A model generated the notes under the pieces. The model did not search any database, had not been told where the DNA came from, and saw only the letters and a list, made by a program, of their open reading frames with translations. Shown piece by piece: positions 15,253-23,525 of a stretch of 64,000 bases of DNA. The DNA lies in assembly GCA_965214285.1 (NCBI GenBank), contig OZ243946.1, forward strand, positions 558,001 to 622,000. Reading direction: 5' to 3'. The stretch comes from G963422745 sp965214285. Its GTDB lineage: Bacteria > Actinomycetota > Acidimicrobiia > Acidimicrobiales > Aldehydirespiratoraceae. The position numbers and the translations under genes are program-made. The first letter of the stretch is position 1. Every line of letters starts with the position of its first letter.

Positions 15253-16248
15253 TCAAGTCTCCCCGAAGAAGCCCGCGGTTCGCTCGATCAGCTCCTCGGC
15301 GGAGTCGAGGTCGCCCACCGCCAGCAGGAACTCGTCGATGCGGTGCTCGGCCATGAGGGCGCGCAGCTCGGCTGCGACCGAGGCCTTGTCGCCGACCAGC
15401 GCGAAGTGCGGCACCCAGTCGGGATCCACGTGGCGGGCGGCCGCGGGCGGCCCGCCCTCGGCCAGCGCCGCGCGAATGGCGGCCGCATGGGCGTCGCTGA
15501 AGCCGATGCGGCGGCGCACGTCGGCGGGCGAGTCGAGCAGCCGAAAGCTGAGGTCGGCTCGGGCGGAGTCCATGTCGTCGTCGTCGATCACGATGGCCGT
15601 GGAGTAGCTGATCCGAAACGGCCGGCCGCCGCTGCGCAGGGTCGCCACCGTGTCGGCGATCGTGTCCTTGTGCACATAGGAGAGGTAGAAGCCATCCGCG
15701 GTGCGTGCGGCCAGCTCGATCAGGCGCGGACCTCGTCCGGCCAGCAGGATCTCGATGCCCGGGCGTGCATACGCCAGGCGGGCCCGGTGGAAGCGGACGT
15801 GCGATCCGTCAAAGTCCAGGGTCGCCCCGGCGAACAGCTCCCGCAGGCAGGCAACGGTCTCGTCCAGCGCGGTCAGGGGCCGTGTCCGCTCGATGCCCAG
15901 CGGTTCCAGGGCCAGCGCACCGCCGCTGCCGAGGCCCAGGAAGGCCCGCCCGCCCGACAGCTCGTCGAGGCCTGAGACCGCCGTCGCGGTGGCGCCGGGA
16001 TGGCGAATGTAGGGGTTGGTGATGCCCGGCCCGATCAGCACCCGCTCGGTCGCGCCGGCCACCGCAGCCAGGGTGACCCAGACATCGCGGCCGCCGATGC
16101 CCTCGTCGTAGACCCACACCCGACGGCAGCGGAGCTGCTCGGCGAAACGCGCCAGCTCGGCGATGCGGCCGACCGGCGCATGCGGCATCAGGTTGACGCT
16201 CAGAGCGGGGCCGCTCACGGCGGCATCGCTCACCGCTTCGTCGCTCAT
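15253..16248 (-). CDS. LLM-class F420/flavin-dependent oxidoreductase
   Basis: 331 residues with the luciferase-like TIM barrel: RRVWVYDEGIGGRDVWVTLA, GPGITNPYIRHP, GLDELSGGRAFLGLGSGGAL, and the late strand RPGIEILLAGRGPRLIELAA. The pattern is that of the F420-dependent Mer-like subgroup. It is strikingly close to the gene at 33951, sharing the YDEG, GPGITNPY, RHP and LDELSG segments, so the two catabolic blocks use paralogous oxygenase or reductase steps. The ATG at 16248 was chosen because the conserved barrel begins shortly after it; an upstream frame is shadow sequence. Confidence 0.87.
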   Translation of the reverse strand: MSDEAVSDAAVSGPALSVNLMPHAPVGRIAELARFAEQLRCRRVWVYDEGIGGRDVWVTLAAVAGATERVLIGPGITNPYIRHPGATATAVSGLDELSGGRAFLGLGSGGALALEPLGIERTRPLTALDETVACLRELFAGATLDFDGSHVRFHRARLAYARPGIEILLAGRGPRLIELAARTADGFYLSYVHKDTIADTVATLRSGGRPFRISYSTAIVIDDDDMDSARADLSFRLLDSPADVRRRIGFSDAHAAAIRAALAEGGPPAAARHVDPDWVPHFALVGDKASVAAELRALMAEHRIDEFLLAVGDLDSAEELIERTAGFFGET

Positions 16249-16288
16249 GGCCGCATGGTGCACAGCCGGAGCCGCCCAGCCCCAGGCA

Positions 16289-17911
16289 TCAGGATGACGC
16301 TCGCGGCCGCAGGGCGCGCAGCCCGGATCGGCGGCGCAATGCCCGGCGGGAAGCCCGGCGGTCGGCCAGCACGGCATGGGCCGCATTGCGACCCGACGCC
16401 CCGAACACGCCCGCCCCGGGGAACGTCGCCGCGCCGCACAGGTACAGGCCGCCGATGGGCGTGCGGTAGCGGGTGGTGGCGCGCGGCCTGCCGATCAGGG
16501 CCGCCAGCGGCGAGCCGGCATAGGAAGGCGTGTGCCCGCGGTGCATGAAGAACTCGGCTTCGTAGCGGTCCGGGGTCATCACCCGATGCCGGCGCAGGTC
16601 CAGCGAGCCCGGTTCCAGCAGCGACGACCACAGATCGAGCCAGCGCTGCGGTTCGCCCGAACGCGCCCAGCCGCCGGGCAGCGCATAGGGCGTGAACAGC
16701 GCTTCGAGGCTGAGCACGTGGCTGTCGTCGTCGGTCAGGGACGGATCGAGCACCGTCGGCACGTTGACCAGCAGCGTGGGCCGCTTGGCGACAAGGCCCT
16801 CGGGTCGCAGCGAATGGGCCTGCGCCAGGTCAGCCGGCGACGGGGCGACGACCACGGTGGAGCCGTAGAAGTCGACGCCGGGATGGGCCTGCTCCAGGGC
16901 TGCGAAACTGCGATAGGCGGGTCGCCGCCCGAGCACCCCGTCGATCTTGCTCTCATATCCGTCGGTCTGGGGCATGGCCCGGTAGCCCTCGATCAGCCGA
17001 CGGGCCCGGGCGGGCGGCTCGTCGATCCAATCCAGCAGCACCCGCGCCGGGTCGTATGCCGCGACCACGGCTTCCGCGGCGATGCGGGTGCCGTCGGCCA
17101 GGCGCACCCCGCTCACCCGCCCGCCGGCGGTGGTCACCCCGGCGACGGGCGCGTTGCAGCGCAGCTCGCCTCCCGCGGCGCTGAACCGTGCGGCGACCGC
17201 GTCGGTGAGCGCCCCGCTGCCCCCGACCGGCCGCCCGGTGCGCACCAGGTGACGGGTCGCGTACAGCGCCGCGGCCAGCCCGGTGCCCGCAGCATCGGGC
17301 GACACGCCCCACACGGTCGGACCGGTGGCCGCCGCGGGCATGACCATCCGCCAGTCGTCGAAGTAGCGCCCCAGCACCGAGTTCATGGACTCGCGGCTCC
17401 AGCGCGCCAGCCGGGCAGCCCCACCGGCGCCGTGGCGTGTGAGCCCTGCGAGCAGGTCGGGCGTGGTCGCCTTGCGGCGGGCCAGCTCCACGATCAGGCG
17501 CGCCACACCCATGGCGTCGTCGAGGTAGCGGCGGTAGCCGTCGACCGCCGCGGGATACGAGCGGGCCAGCCCGTCGAGGGTCTGCTCGGCGTCGAAGAAC
17601 TGCACCCAGGCCGGGCTGTCGTCGTAGAACACCGACACGTAGCCCGAGTCGGCTTCGAGGTAGCGCAGCCCGCAGCCGGCCAGGTCGAGCTCGTCGATCA
17701 CGGGCATGGCCCGGATCATCGTGTGGTCGCAGTTGCAGATGTTGAACCGCGCCCCGAGATCCTCCTCGGTCCCCGCACAGCCGCCCACGGAGGGCCGTGC
17801 CTCGACGAGGATGGTGTCGACCCCGGCCAGAGCCAGGTATGCGGCGCAGATCAGGCCGTTGTGGCCCGCCCCGACGACCACCGCCTCAGCGGCGTCGCCG
17901 GAGCGAGGCAC
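16289..17911 (-). CDS. phytoene-desaturase-like FAD oxidoreductase
   Basis: 540 residues of the PYROXD2/CrtI-type flavin oxidoreductase family. The dinucleotide-binding motif is AVVVGAGHNGLICAAYLALA near residue 10, followed by EARPSVGGCAGTEE. A second FAD contact near the C-terminus is TPIGGLYLCGAATFPGAGVFG. Most relatives lack a known substrate; many desaturate or oxidise hydrophobic molecules. It begins with GTG at 17911 and lies between the LLM gene and the ABC importer in the same direction, so it probably acts on the imported compound. Confidence 0.85.
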   Translation of the reverse strand: MPRSGDAAEAVVVGAGHNGLICAAYLALAGVDTILVEARPSVGGCAGTEEDLGARFNICNCDHTMIRAMPVIDELDLAGCGLRYLEADSGYVSVFYDDSPAWVQFFDAEQTLDGLARSYPAAVDGYRRYLDDAMGVARLIVELARRKATTPDLLAGLTRHGAGGAARLARWSRESMNSVLGRYFDDWRMVMPAAATGPTVWGVSPDAAGTGLAAALYATRHLVRTGRPVGGSGALTDAVAARFSAAGGELRCNAPVAGVTTAGGRVSGVRLADGTRIAAEAVVAAYDPARVLLDWIDEPPARARRLIEGYRAMPQTDGYESKIDGVLGRRPAYRSFAALEQAHPGVDFYGSTVVVAPSPADLAQAHSLRPEGLVAKRPTLLVNVPTVLDPSLTDDDSHVLSLEALFTPYALPGGWARSGEPQRWLDLWSSLLEPGSLDLRRHRVMTPDRYEAEFFMHRGHTPSYAGSPLAALIGRPRATTRYRTPIGGLYLCGAATFPGAGVFGASGRNAAHAVLADRRASRRALRRRSGLRALRPRASS

Positions 17912-17971
17912 ACGGGCCTCGACAGAACCGGCGCTAGGCGAACCGGCGCCGGACGGGCCGGCGGTGATGGT

Positions 17972-19114
17972 TCAGAATCCGATCGATTCGTCGATGAACT
18001 CGTTGGTCATCACATCGTCGGGCGTGTACTGGCCTTCGTCGAGGAGCTCAGCTTCGACCAGGCTGTCGATCACCCGCTGGATGCGGTCCGGGTCCATGTT
18101 GCCCACGGTGCTGTCGGGGCCGTTGCCGGCCAGGCCCAGCTCGAGCTGAGTGGCCACCGAGAAGTCGGCAAGGGCCTCGTCGTAGCCCCAGAACGACTCA
18201 TAGGTGGCGACGGCGTCGATGATGATGCCGTTCGCGCGGGCCGGGCTGGCGTAGTAGTCGACCGTGGCCTGCTGGGCGACCGGGATGAACCACTCCAGGC
18301 AGGGCCGCAGCGTGTCGAGCTGGTTCTCGCGCACTGCCAGCGCCTGGCTGTAGATCTCGAAGCCCGAGTCGTTGAGCAGGGCCAGGCGCACCGGCTTGCC
18401 CCAGTCGTCGTAGACGTTCTCGTAGTTGTGGGGCTCGGCCGAGGCGAATCCCTGCTGGGCGATCGCCCCGCCCTCGGCGATGAACCGTGCCGGGCTGCCG
18501 TCGTAGGATGGATCGATCTGGTCCTCGGTGAGAACTCCCTGGGCTATGAACACCGTCGCATAGGTCTGGCCCGCGAACACGTTGATGGTCACGCCGGCCT
18601 CGCCGAGATCCTCGATGGTCTCGATGTCGGGGTAGGTCTCGGGGTCCCACATGATCATCTGCGGGTTCTTCTCCAGCGGCGCCATGACCGCGATGGTCGG
18701 CGTGTCGGAGCGCAGCAGCAGGCCCTCGTCGGTGGACGTGTAGCCCAGGTGGATCGAGTCGTCGGAGTAGAGCTCTGCCGGCGGCGACCGGAAGCCGATC
18801 GCAGGCCCGCCGGTGCGCACCTGGATGTCTATGCCGCTGTCTTCGCCGCCTGCCACCAGGCTGCCCGTGACCCGCTGCGCGTCCTTGTCGACCGTGTAGT
18901 CGTCGCCGATCATGTTGTACATGGCGCCGTGTTCGGCTTCGGGGAACCAGTCGGTCTGGATGACGAGCGGGCTCGGGCAAGCCTCGGGGCCCGACGCTGC
19001 GGCGCTGTCGTCGTCGCCGTCGTCGTCACCCCCGCAGGCAGCCGCTGCCAGCGCAAAGGCGAGCAGGACTGCGATCAGGGCCGGCCATCTCGAGAGCCGT
19101 CGTGGATGCTTCAT
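17972..19114 (-). CDS. ABC importer substrate-binding lipoprotein (NMT1/SsuA-like)
   Basis: 380 residues. The lipobox is ALAAAACGG, then a Gly/Asp linker and a periplasmic-binding fold of the SsuA/TauA/THI5 type: LVIQTDWFPEAEHGAMYNMI at the start, GEAGVTINVFAGQTYATVFI in the middle. A C-terminal part has LDTLRPCLEWFIPVAQQATV and DPDRIQRVIDSLVEA. Homologues bind sulfonates, taurine, nitrate or pyrimidine precursors; this ligand is unknown. A good ribosome-binding site (AGGAGG) precedes the ATG at 19114. Permease and ATPase genes lie directly upstream in the same direction. Confidence 0.88.
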   Translation of the reverse strand: MKHPRRLSRWPALIAVLLAFALAAAACGGDDDGDDDSAAASGPEACPSPLVIQTDWFPEAEHGAMYNMIGDDYTVDKDAQRVTGSLVAGGEDSGIDIQVRTGGPAIGFRSPPAELYSDDSIHLGYTSTDEGLLLRSDTPTIAVMAPLEKNPQMIMWDPETYPDIETIEDLGEAGVTINVFAGQTYATVFIAQGVLTEDQIDPSYDGSPARFIAEGGAIAQQGFASAEPHNYENVYDDWGKPVRLALLNDSGFEIYSQALAVRENQLDTLRPCLEWFIPVAQQATVDYYASPARANGIIIDAVATYESFWGYDEALADFSVATQLELGLAGNGPDSTVGNMDPDRIQRVIDSLVEAELLDEGQYTPDDVMTNEFIDESIGF

Positions 19115-19221
19115 GTTGGTCCCTCCTGGGTATCAGTTCGGATCCGGGTCGGATCCGGTTTCGAGATCGTATGCCAGGGGACTCGGGTCAGGCGATGCCG
19201 CTGAGCGGCACTGCAACAAGA

Positions 19222-20142
19222 CTAGGCGATGTTGTCGAGGTCGGCCCATTTCCCGACGGCCAGCTTCTGGATCCAGCCGAAGGCGCTGAAGACGACCACC
19301 CCGAGGGCCGACGACAGGATCACCGACATCAGCAGCTCCTCGCCGTCGAGGAAGTTGGCGTAGAGCTTGAGCAGCTGGCCGATCCCCCTGTCTCCCTGGC
19401 CGAAGAAGAAGTCGCCGACGATGGCGCCGATCACCGACAGCCCCGCCGAGATGCGGAAGCCCGCGAAGATCGCCGGCAGGGCGTTGGGGAGCATCAGCTT
19501 GCGCAGGCGGGTCAGGCGGCTGGAGTGGTGCAGCGTGAACAGGTCGTGCATCTCCTTGGGCACGGACTGCAGGCCGAACAGCGTGTTGACGATGACCGGG
19601 AACAGCGAGATGATCACGCAGACGATCACCCGGGCCTGGAAGGCGTAGCCGAACCAGAAGCCGATCAACGGCACGATGGCCAGGATCGGCACCGCCTGGA
19701 CGGTGACGGCATACGGGAACACGGCGCGCTCGATGAGCTTGGACTGGCTCATCAGCGTGGCCAGCACCAGCCCGATGACGATGGCGATGAAGAGGCCGAC
19801 GAAGGCCACCTTGGTGGTCGACCAGAGGCTCCAGAGCATGTCGCTGCGGGCGTCGCCGTCTTCGACGAAGACCCAGAACACCTCATGCGGCGGTCGCAGC
19901 AGGAAGCGGCGGTCCTCGCGCAGCACCAGGTAGGTGATGCAGTACCAGAGACTCATGATGGCGCCGCCCAGCAGCAGCGGCGGGATGACGACCCGTGCGG
20001 TGCGCAGGCCCAGTCCGGGGCGCGCCGCGGCCCGCCGCTCGGCGTTCGCCTCGGCCTCCTCGGCGGCCGCGGTCTGCGCGGCGCCCGTGGAGGCGGGATC
20101 GGGGCCCTCGGGCACGGCCGGCGGCGCTTCGTGCTCGGCCAT
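19222..20142 (-). CDS. ABC importer permease (SsuC/TauC type)
   Basis: 306 residues with an N-terminal acidic cytoplasmic extension of about 45 residues, then six predicted membrane helices. The coupling loop towards the ATPase is around LFTLHHSSRLTRLRKLMLPN and ALPAIFAGFRISAGLSVIGA, the EAA-type motif of BPD permeases. Start and upstream ATPase stop share one base (TGATG). Together with the binding lipoprotein it makes an importer of the nitrate/sulfonate/taurine/HMP class. Confidence 0.9.
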   Translation of the reverse strand: MAEHEAPPAVPEGPDPASTGAAQTAAAEEAEANAERRAAARPGLGLRTARVVIPPLLLGGAIMSLWYCITYLVLREDRRFLLRPPHEVFWVFVEDGDARSDMLWSLWSTTKVAFVGLFIAIVIGLVLATLMSQSKLIERAVFPYAVTVQAVPILAIVPLIGFWFGYAFQARVIVCVIISLFPVIVNTLFGLQSVPKEMHDLFTLHHSSRLTRLRKLMLPNALPAIFAGFRISAGLSVIGAIVGDFFFGQGDRGIGQLLKLYANFLDGEELLMSVILSSALGVVVFSAFGWIQKLAVGKWADLDNIA

Positions 20143-20909
20143 CAGCTGTGCTCGCGCAGCGTGGTCGAGATCTCGCCTGAGATGCGGGCGAACTCAGGAT
20201 CGAAGCGCAGCTCGGGATCACGCGGGAAGCCGAACGGCACCTCGAAGCCGGCCACGAGCCGCCCCGGCCGCGCCGACATCACATGCACCCGGGTCGACAT
20301 GAACACCGCCTCGGAGATCGAGTGCGTGATGAACAGCCCGGCGAAGCCCTTGGCCGCGAAGAGCTTCAGGGTCTCGTCGTTGAGGTGCTCGCGGGTGATC
20401 TCGTCGACCGCGCCGAAGGGCTCGTCGAACAGGAACACCGGGGGCTCCAGGGTGAGGGTGCGCGCCAGCGAGACGCGCATTCTCATGCCGCCCGACAGCG
20501 ACTTGGGGTAGTGCTGCTCGAAGCCGTTCAGCCCGACCAGCTCGATTGCCTCGGAAGCCAGGCCGGCGCGCTCGGCCTTGTCGACGCCGTGCAGCTCGGC
20601 GAACAGCTCCACGTTGCGCTGCACCGTTCGCCAGGGCAGCAGGGTGGCGTCCTGGAAGACGTAGCCGAGCCGCTCGCGGTCTACGTCGACCTCCCCGGCG
20701 GTGTGGCGCAGCAGGCCCGAGGCGATCTTCAACAGGGTGGACTTGCCGCACCCCGACGGCCCGACGATGGTCACGAACTCGCCGCGGGCGATCTCCAGGT
20801 CGATGCCGCGCAGCGCCTCGGTCCCGTCGGGGAAGGTCATGCCGATGCCGCGAAACGACAGGCTGCCGACCCTGCGGTCGCTGCCCTGGGCGCGGACCTC
20901 AGTCGTCAT
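20142..20909 (-). CDS. ABC importer ATPase
   Basis: 255 residues. Walker A GPSGCGKST, Q-loop VFQDATLLPW, signature LSGGM, Walker B VFLFDEPFGAVD and the switch histidine FITHS are all present in order. The similarity pattern is SsuB/TauB. It is the first gene of the importer operon (ATPase, permease, binding lipoprotein). A TAAAGT hexamer on the minus strand near 20950 could be its -10, giving a leader of about 35 nt. Confidence 0.92.
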   Translation of the reverse strand: MTTEVRAQGSDRRVGSLSFRGIGMTFPDGTEALRGIDLEIARGEFVTIVGPSGCGKSTLLKIASGLLRHTAGEVDVDRERLGYVFQDATLLPWRTVQRNVELFAELHGVDKAERAGLASEAIELVGLNGFEQHYPKSLSGGMRMRVSLARTLTLEPPVFLFDEPFGAVDEITREHLNDETLKLFAAKGFAGLFITHSISEAVFMSTRVHVMSARPGRLVAGFEVPFGFPRDPELRFDPEFARISGEISTTLREHS

Positions 20910-21052
20910 GGGCTTCCGGCGGGCGCCTCGAGTCGGCCACGACGCGAACTTTAGCCATGCCGGGTCGCCTGCGGGTCATCGGCTGCTCCGGGCTGCTCGT
21001 CGTTCGTGTTCGCCGGCCGCCGCCGGGTATGACCGGCTGCGCGGCGGCGGGT

Positions 21053-21058
21053 TAGGTT
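21053..21058 (+). promoter_or_regulatory. -10 box TAGGTT upstream of an LLM gene
   Basis: 6 nt before a GTG at 21065 that opens a 30-codon frame. The first structural gene starts only at 21148, so the transcript would carry a short leader frame. Confidence 0.35.
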
Positions 21059-21064
21059 GACGCC

Positions 21065-21157
21065 GTGGACAGGCCGTCGAGGCAAACGCTGCGGCTTGCG
21101 ACCATGCGAGAACCGCGCGAGGGCGATGGGGGGACCGTGAGAGAGCCATGCGAGTAG
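21065..21157 (+). CDS. possible 30-residue leader frame
   Basis: The frame begins at GTG 21065, 6 nt after a TAGGTT box, and ends at TAG 21155-21157, overlapping the start of the LLM gene at 21148 in another frame. The peptide is rich in Arg, Glu and Pro and resembles nothing known. It might couple translation to the LLM gene or be accidental. Confidence 0.2.
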   Translation: MDRPSRQTLRLATMREPREGDGGTVREPCE

Positions 21158-22299
21158 GCGCATTCCTGTTCGGCGGCGTGGAGATGACCGACGTCGGCGC
21201 CGGCCCGCCCGCTGCCACCGACCGGCGATTCGACAACGCCACCATGTGGGAGGCCACCGAGCGGATCATCGACATGGGCGTGGTGGCCGAGCAGGCCGGC
21301 TTCGACTCCTACTGGCTGACCGAGCACCACTTCCAATACGAGGGCTACGAGGTGCTGCCCAACGGCATCCTGATCGGGGCGGTGCTGGCTGAGCGCACCT
21401 CCCGACTGCGCATCGGCATGGCGTTCAACATCGTCCCCCAGTGGCATCCGCTGCGCTTCGCCGAGGACTTCGCCACGCTGCACAACCTCTCGGGCGGACG
21501 GGCCATCCTCGGCATCGGCCGGGGCACGGTGCCGCGGGAGTCCGAGGTGCTGGGGTCTGCGATCGGCAGCTTCGACAATCCCGACCAGCGAGCCGCCGAC
21601 GACCTCAACCGCAAGCAGTTCGACGAGGCCATGGATGTGATCGCCATGGCGCTCGACAACGAGACGTTCTCGTTCCACGGCGACGTCTACGACTTCCCGC
21701 CGCCGGGGATCCCCGACCGCGGCGGCTTCGTGGAAGAGCTCACCCTGGTGCCGCGGCCGCTGTATCCCTATGAGACCTGGCAGGCGATCACCTCGCCGCC
21801 GACCCTGGAGGCGGTGCCGGCGCGCGGCTGGGGCGGGGTGTTCTGGAACAACCACCACTCGTTCGTCAAGATGCGCTGGGAGCGCTTCGCGGAGGTCTAC
21901 GCCGAGCACCACGGCCGGGAGCTGGCCCGAGGCGAGCACCGTCAGCTCGTGCTCTGCGTGCGGGTGGAGGACACCCGCGAGCAGGCCATCGCCTCGGTGC
22001 GCGACGGCCACGACGAGTTCTGGAAGTTCCTCGGCCCGTATGGCTGGAGCAAGGGCTACATGGGCCCCGACGGCGGCCCGGCCCCGCCGGGGCTGATCCC
22101 CACGCTGGAGGAGTCGTTCTCCAACCGCACCTGGGTGGTCGGCTCGCCCGACGACGTGGCCGCCGAGATCGCCTTCTACGACGAGCTGCTGGGCCTGGAG
22201 AACCTGCTGCTGTTCCCGGCCATGCCCGGCGACGCTTACGCCAAGGTCTCCGAGCAGCTGCTGCGCCTCGGCGAAGAGGTGCTGCCCCAACTCGGCTGA
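21148..22299 (+). CDS. LLM-class flavin-dependent monooxygenase (LuxA-like)
   Basis: 383 residues. The bacterial luciferase-like signature is clear: AGFDSYWLTEHHFQYEGYEV, LRIGMAFNIVPQWHPLRFAED, LSGGRAILGIGRGTVPRE, and a later SFHGDVYDFPPPGIPDRGG. This branch uses FMNH2 and oxygen, unlike the Mer-like F420 enzymes elsewhere in the window. Two flavodoxin-fold reductase genes next door could supply reduced flavin. The ATG at 21148 starts with the expected MRVGAFLFGG strand. Confidence 0.88.
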   Translation: MRVGAFLFGGVEMTDVGAGPPAATDRRFDNATMWEATERIIDMGVVAEQAGFDSYWLTEHHFQYEGYEVLPNGILIGAVLAERTSRLRIGMAFNIVPQWHPLRFAEDFATLHNLSGGRAILGIGRGTVPRESEVLGSAIGSFDNPDQRAADDLNRKQFDEAMDVIAMALDNETFSFHGDVYDFPPPGIPDRGGFVEELTLVPRPLYPYETWQAITSPPTLEAVPARGWGGVFWNNHHSFVKMRWERFAEVYAEHHGRELARGEHRQLVLCVRVEDTREQAIASVRDGHDEFWKFLGPYGWSKGYMGPDGGPAPPGLIPTLEESFSNRTWVVGSPDDVAAEIAFYDELLGLENLLLFPAMPGDAYAKVSEQLLRLGEEVLPQLG

Positions 22300-22328
22300 G
22301 GCGCGGTCCTGGCGAATCGCTCGCCGAC

Positions 22329-22334
22329 TACGGT
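22329..22334 (+). promoter_or_regulatory. -10 box TACGGT, leaderless start at 22342
   Basis: Hexamer 7 nt before the GTG of the flavodoxin-fold gene. Confidence 0.4.
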
Positions 22335-22341
22335 CACAGGC

Positions 22342-22848
22342 GTGGAGACGACGGTGCTGCAGGCGCATCCGCGGTCGCAGTGCTACAACACAGCGCTGCT
22401 TGACGCGGCTCTGGCCGGCCTGCGCCGCGCCGGGCGCGATCCCGAGGTGGTGCGCCTCGGCGAACGGCAGACCCTGGCGCCCGCCCGGCTGTCCGTCACC
22501 GAGCACCTGGTGGTCGTCTACCCGACCTGGTGGGGCGCCCCGCCTGCGGTGCTGACGGGCTGGCTGCAGGCGACCTGCGGCCCCTGGGTCGACGGCGGCC
22601 GCAGCCTCGACGACTCGCCGCTGCGCTCGGTGCGCCGGCTCAGCGCGGTCACCTCGCACGGCTCGGCGCGCTGGGTCAACATGGTGCAAGGCGAGCCGGG
22701 CCTGTGCTCCTGGAAGCGCACCGTGCTGCGGTTGTGCGCACCCGGCGCTGCCTTCGACTGGCAGGCGCTGTATCGGATCGACCGCCTCGAAGAAGCCAAG
22801 CGAGAGGCGTTCATCGCCGAGGTCGAAGAGGCGCTCGCCGCCGCCTGA
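22342..22848 (+). CDS. flavodoxin-fold NAD(P)H oxidoreductase
   Basis: 168 residues, Flavodoxin_2 family. The flavin-phosphate loop at the start is VLQAHPRSQCYNTALLDAAL, and the hallmark of the NQO1/MdaB group is VVYPTWWGAPPAVLTGWLQ. It reduces flavin or quinone with NAD(P)H. It lies 42 nt after a LuxA-like monooxygenase and could be its flavin reductase, although it also has its own leaderless -10 box. GTG start. Confidence 0.8.
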   Translation: METTVLQAHPRSQCYNTALLDAALAGLRRAGRDPEVVRLGERQTLAPARLSVTEHLVVVYPTWWGAPPAVLTGWLQATCGPWVDGGRSLDDSPLRSVRRLSAVTSHGSARWVNMVQGEPGLCSWKRTVLRLCAPGAAFDWQALYRIDRLEEAKREAFIAEVEEALAAA

Positions 22849-22940
22849 GCGACCCTGAGCAGCCCTGCGCGCCACGGCGGCCAGGCCCCGGCGAAGACCG
22901 GCCCGGCGGCCCGTGCAGCGCTGCGTTCAGCCGGCTGCGT

Positions 22941-23498
22941 TCACCAGCGGCTGAGCTTGCGAACGATCGGGCCTCGCTCGCCCGAGCCGGTTCGCAGGCG
23001 CACATGGGTGCGGCGCACGAAGCGCCGGCAGTTCAGGCTCATGGTGCGCAACAGGATGCGCCTGGCCTGGTCGCGCCGCCTGCGGGTCTCAAGCGCGCCG
23101 TGAGGGCTGGTGGTGATCATGCCGATCCGTCGAATCTGGGTCATGCCGCGGGCCACCCGCCCCTTGCGGTCGAACACGAACGCCACACCGGGCACCAGCA
23201 CCCGCTCAAGCCAGCCCTTGAGCAGCGCCGGCACCGTGAACATCACCGTCGGATGGCAGAACAGCAGCGCATCGGCGTTGCGCACCGCGGCCGCGGCCTG
23301 GCGGGTGTCGTCGGCGATCAGCGGCTCGTCGCCGTGGTAGGCGACCCACTCGTCTTCGGACATGTGCGCCGCGAAGCCGTCCGCGAGGCAGTGCCGGTCC
23401 ACGTCGTGGCCCTTGGACTCCAGCGTGGCCGCGGCCACGTCGACCACGTCACGGTCGGGATCGTCACGGTCATAGGCGTCGATCAAGAGGACCCGCAT
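22941..23498 (-). CDS. flavodoxin-fold NAD(P)H oxidoreductase
   Basis: 185 residues, same fold as the gene at 22342 but of another subgroup: RVLLIDAYDRDDPDRDVVDV at the start, then DALLFCHPTVMFTVPALLKG and WLERVLVPGVAF. The C-terminal 40 residues are very Arg-rich (TRRRRDQARRILLRT). It is transcribed away from the LLM gene at 23526; their start codons are 27 bp apart, with overlapping opposite -10 boxes. Probable role: flavin or quinone reduction in support of the nearby monooxygenases. Confidence 0.78.
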   Translation of the reverse strand: MRVLLIDAYDRDDPDRDVVDVAAATLESKGHDVDRHCLADGFAAHMSEDEWVAYHGDEPLIADDTRQAAAAVRNADALLFCHPTVMFTVPALLKGWLERVLVPGVAFVFDRKGRVARGMTQIRRIGMITTSPHGALETRRRRDQARRILLRTMSLNCRRFVRRTHVRLRTGSGERGPIVRKLSRW

Positions 23499-23507
23499 CC
23501 GCAGGCG

Positions 23508-23517
23508 AGCATAGGAT
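23508..23517. promoter_or_regulatory. overlapping divergent -10 boxes
   Basis: AGCATAGGAT contains TAGGAT on the plus strand (23512-23517, 8 nt before GTG 23526) and TATGCT on the minus strand (23508-23513, 9 nt before ATG 23498). Both genes would be leaderless and could not be transcribed at the same moment. Confidence 0.5.
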
Positions 23518-23525
23518 CGGCGCTC

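Noticed and set aside
19135..19165. tandem GGATCCGG/CGGATCCG motifs between permease and binding-protein genes as a riboswitch
   Set aside because: Two short self-complementary words only; no riboswitch fold recognised and no T-run.
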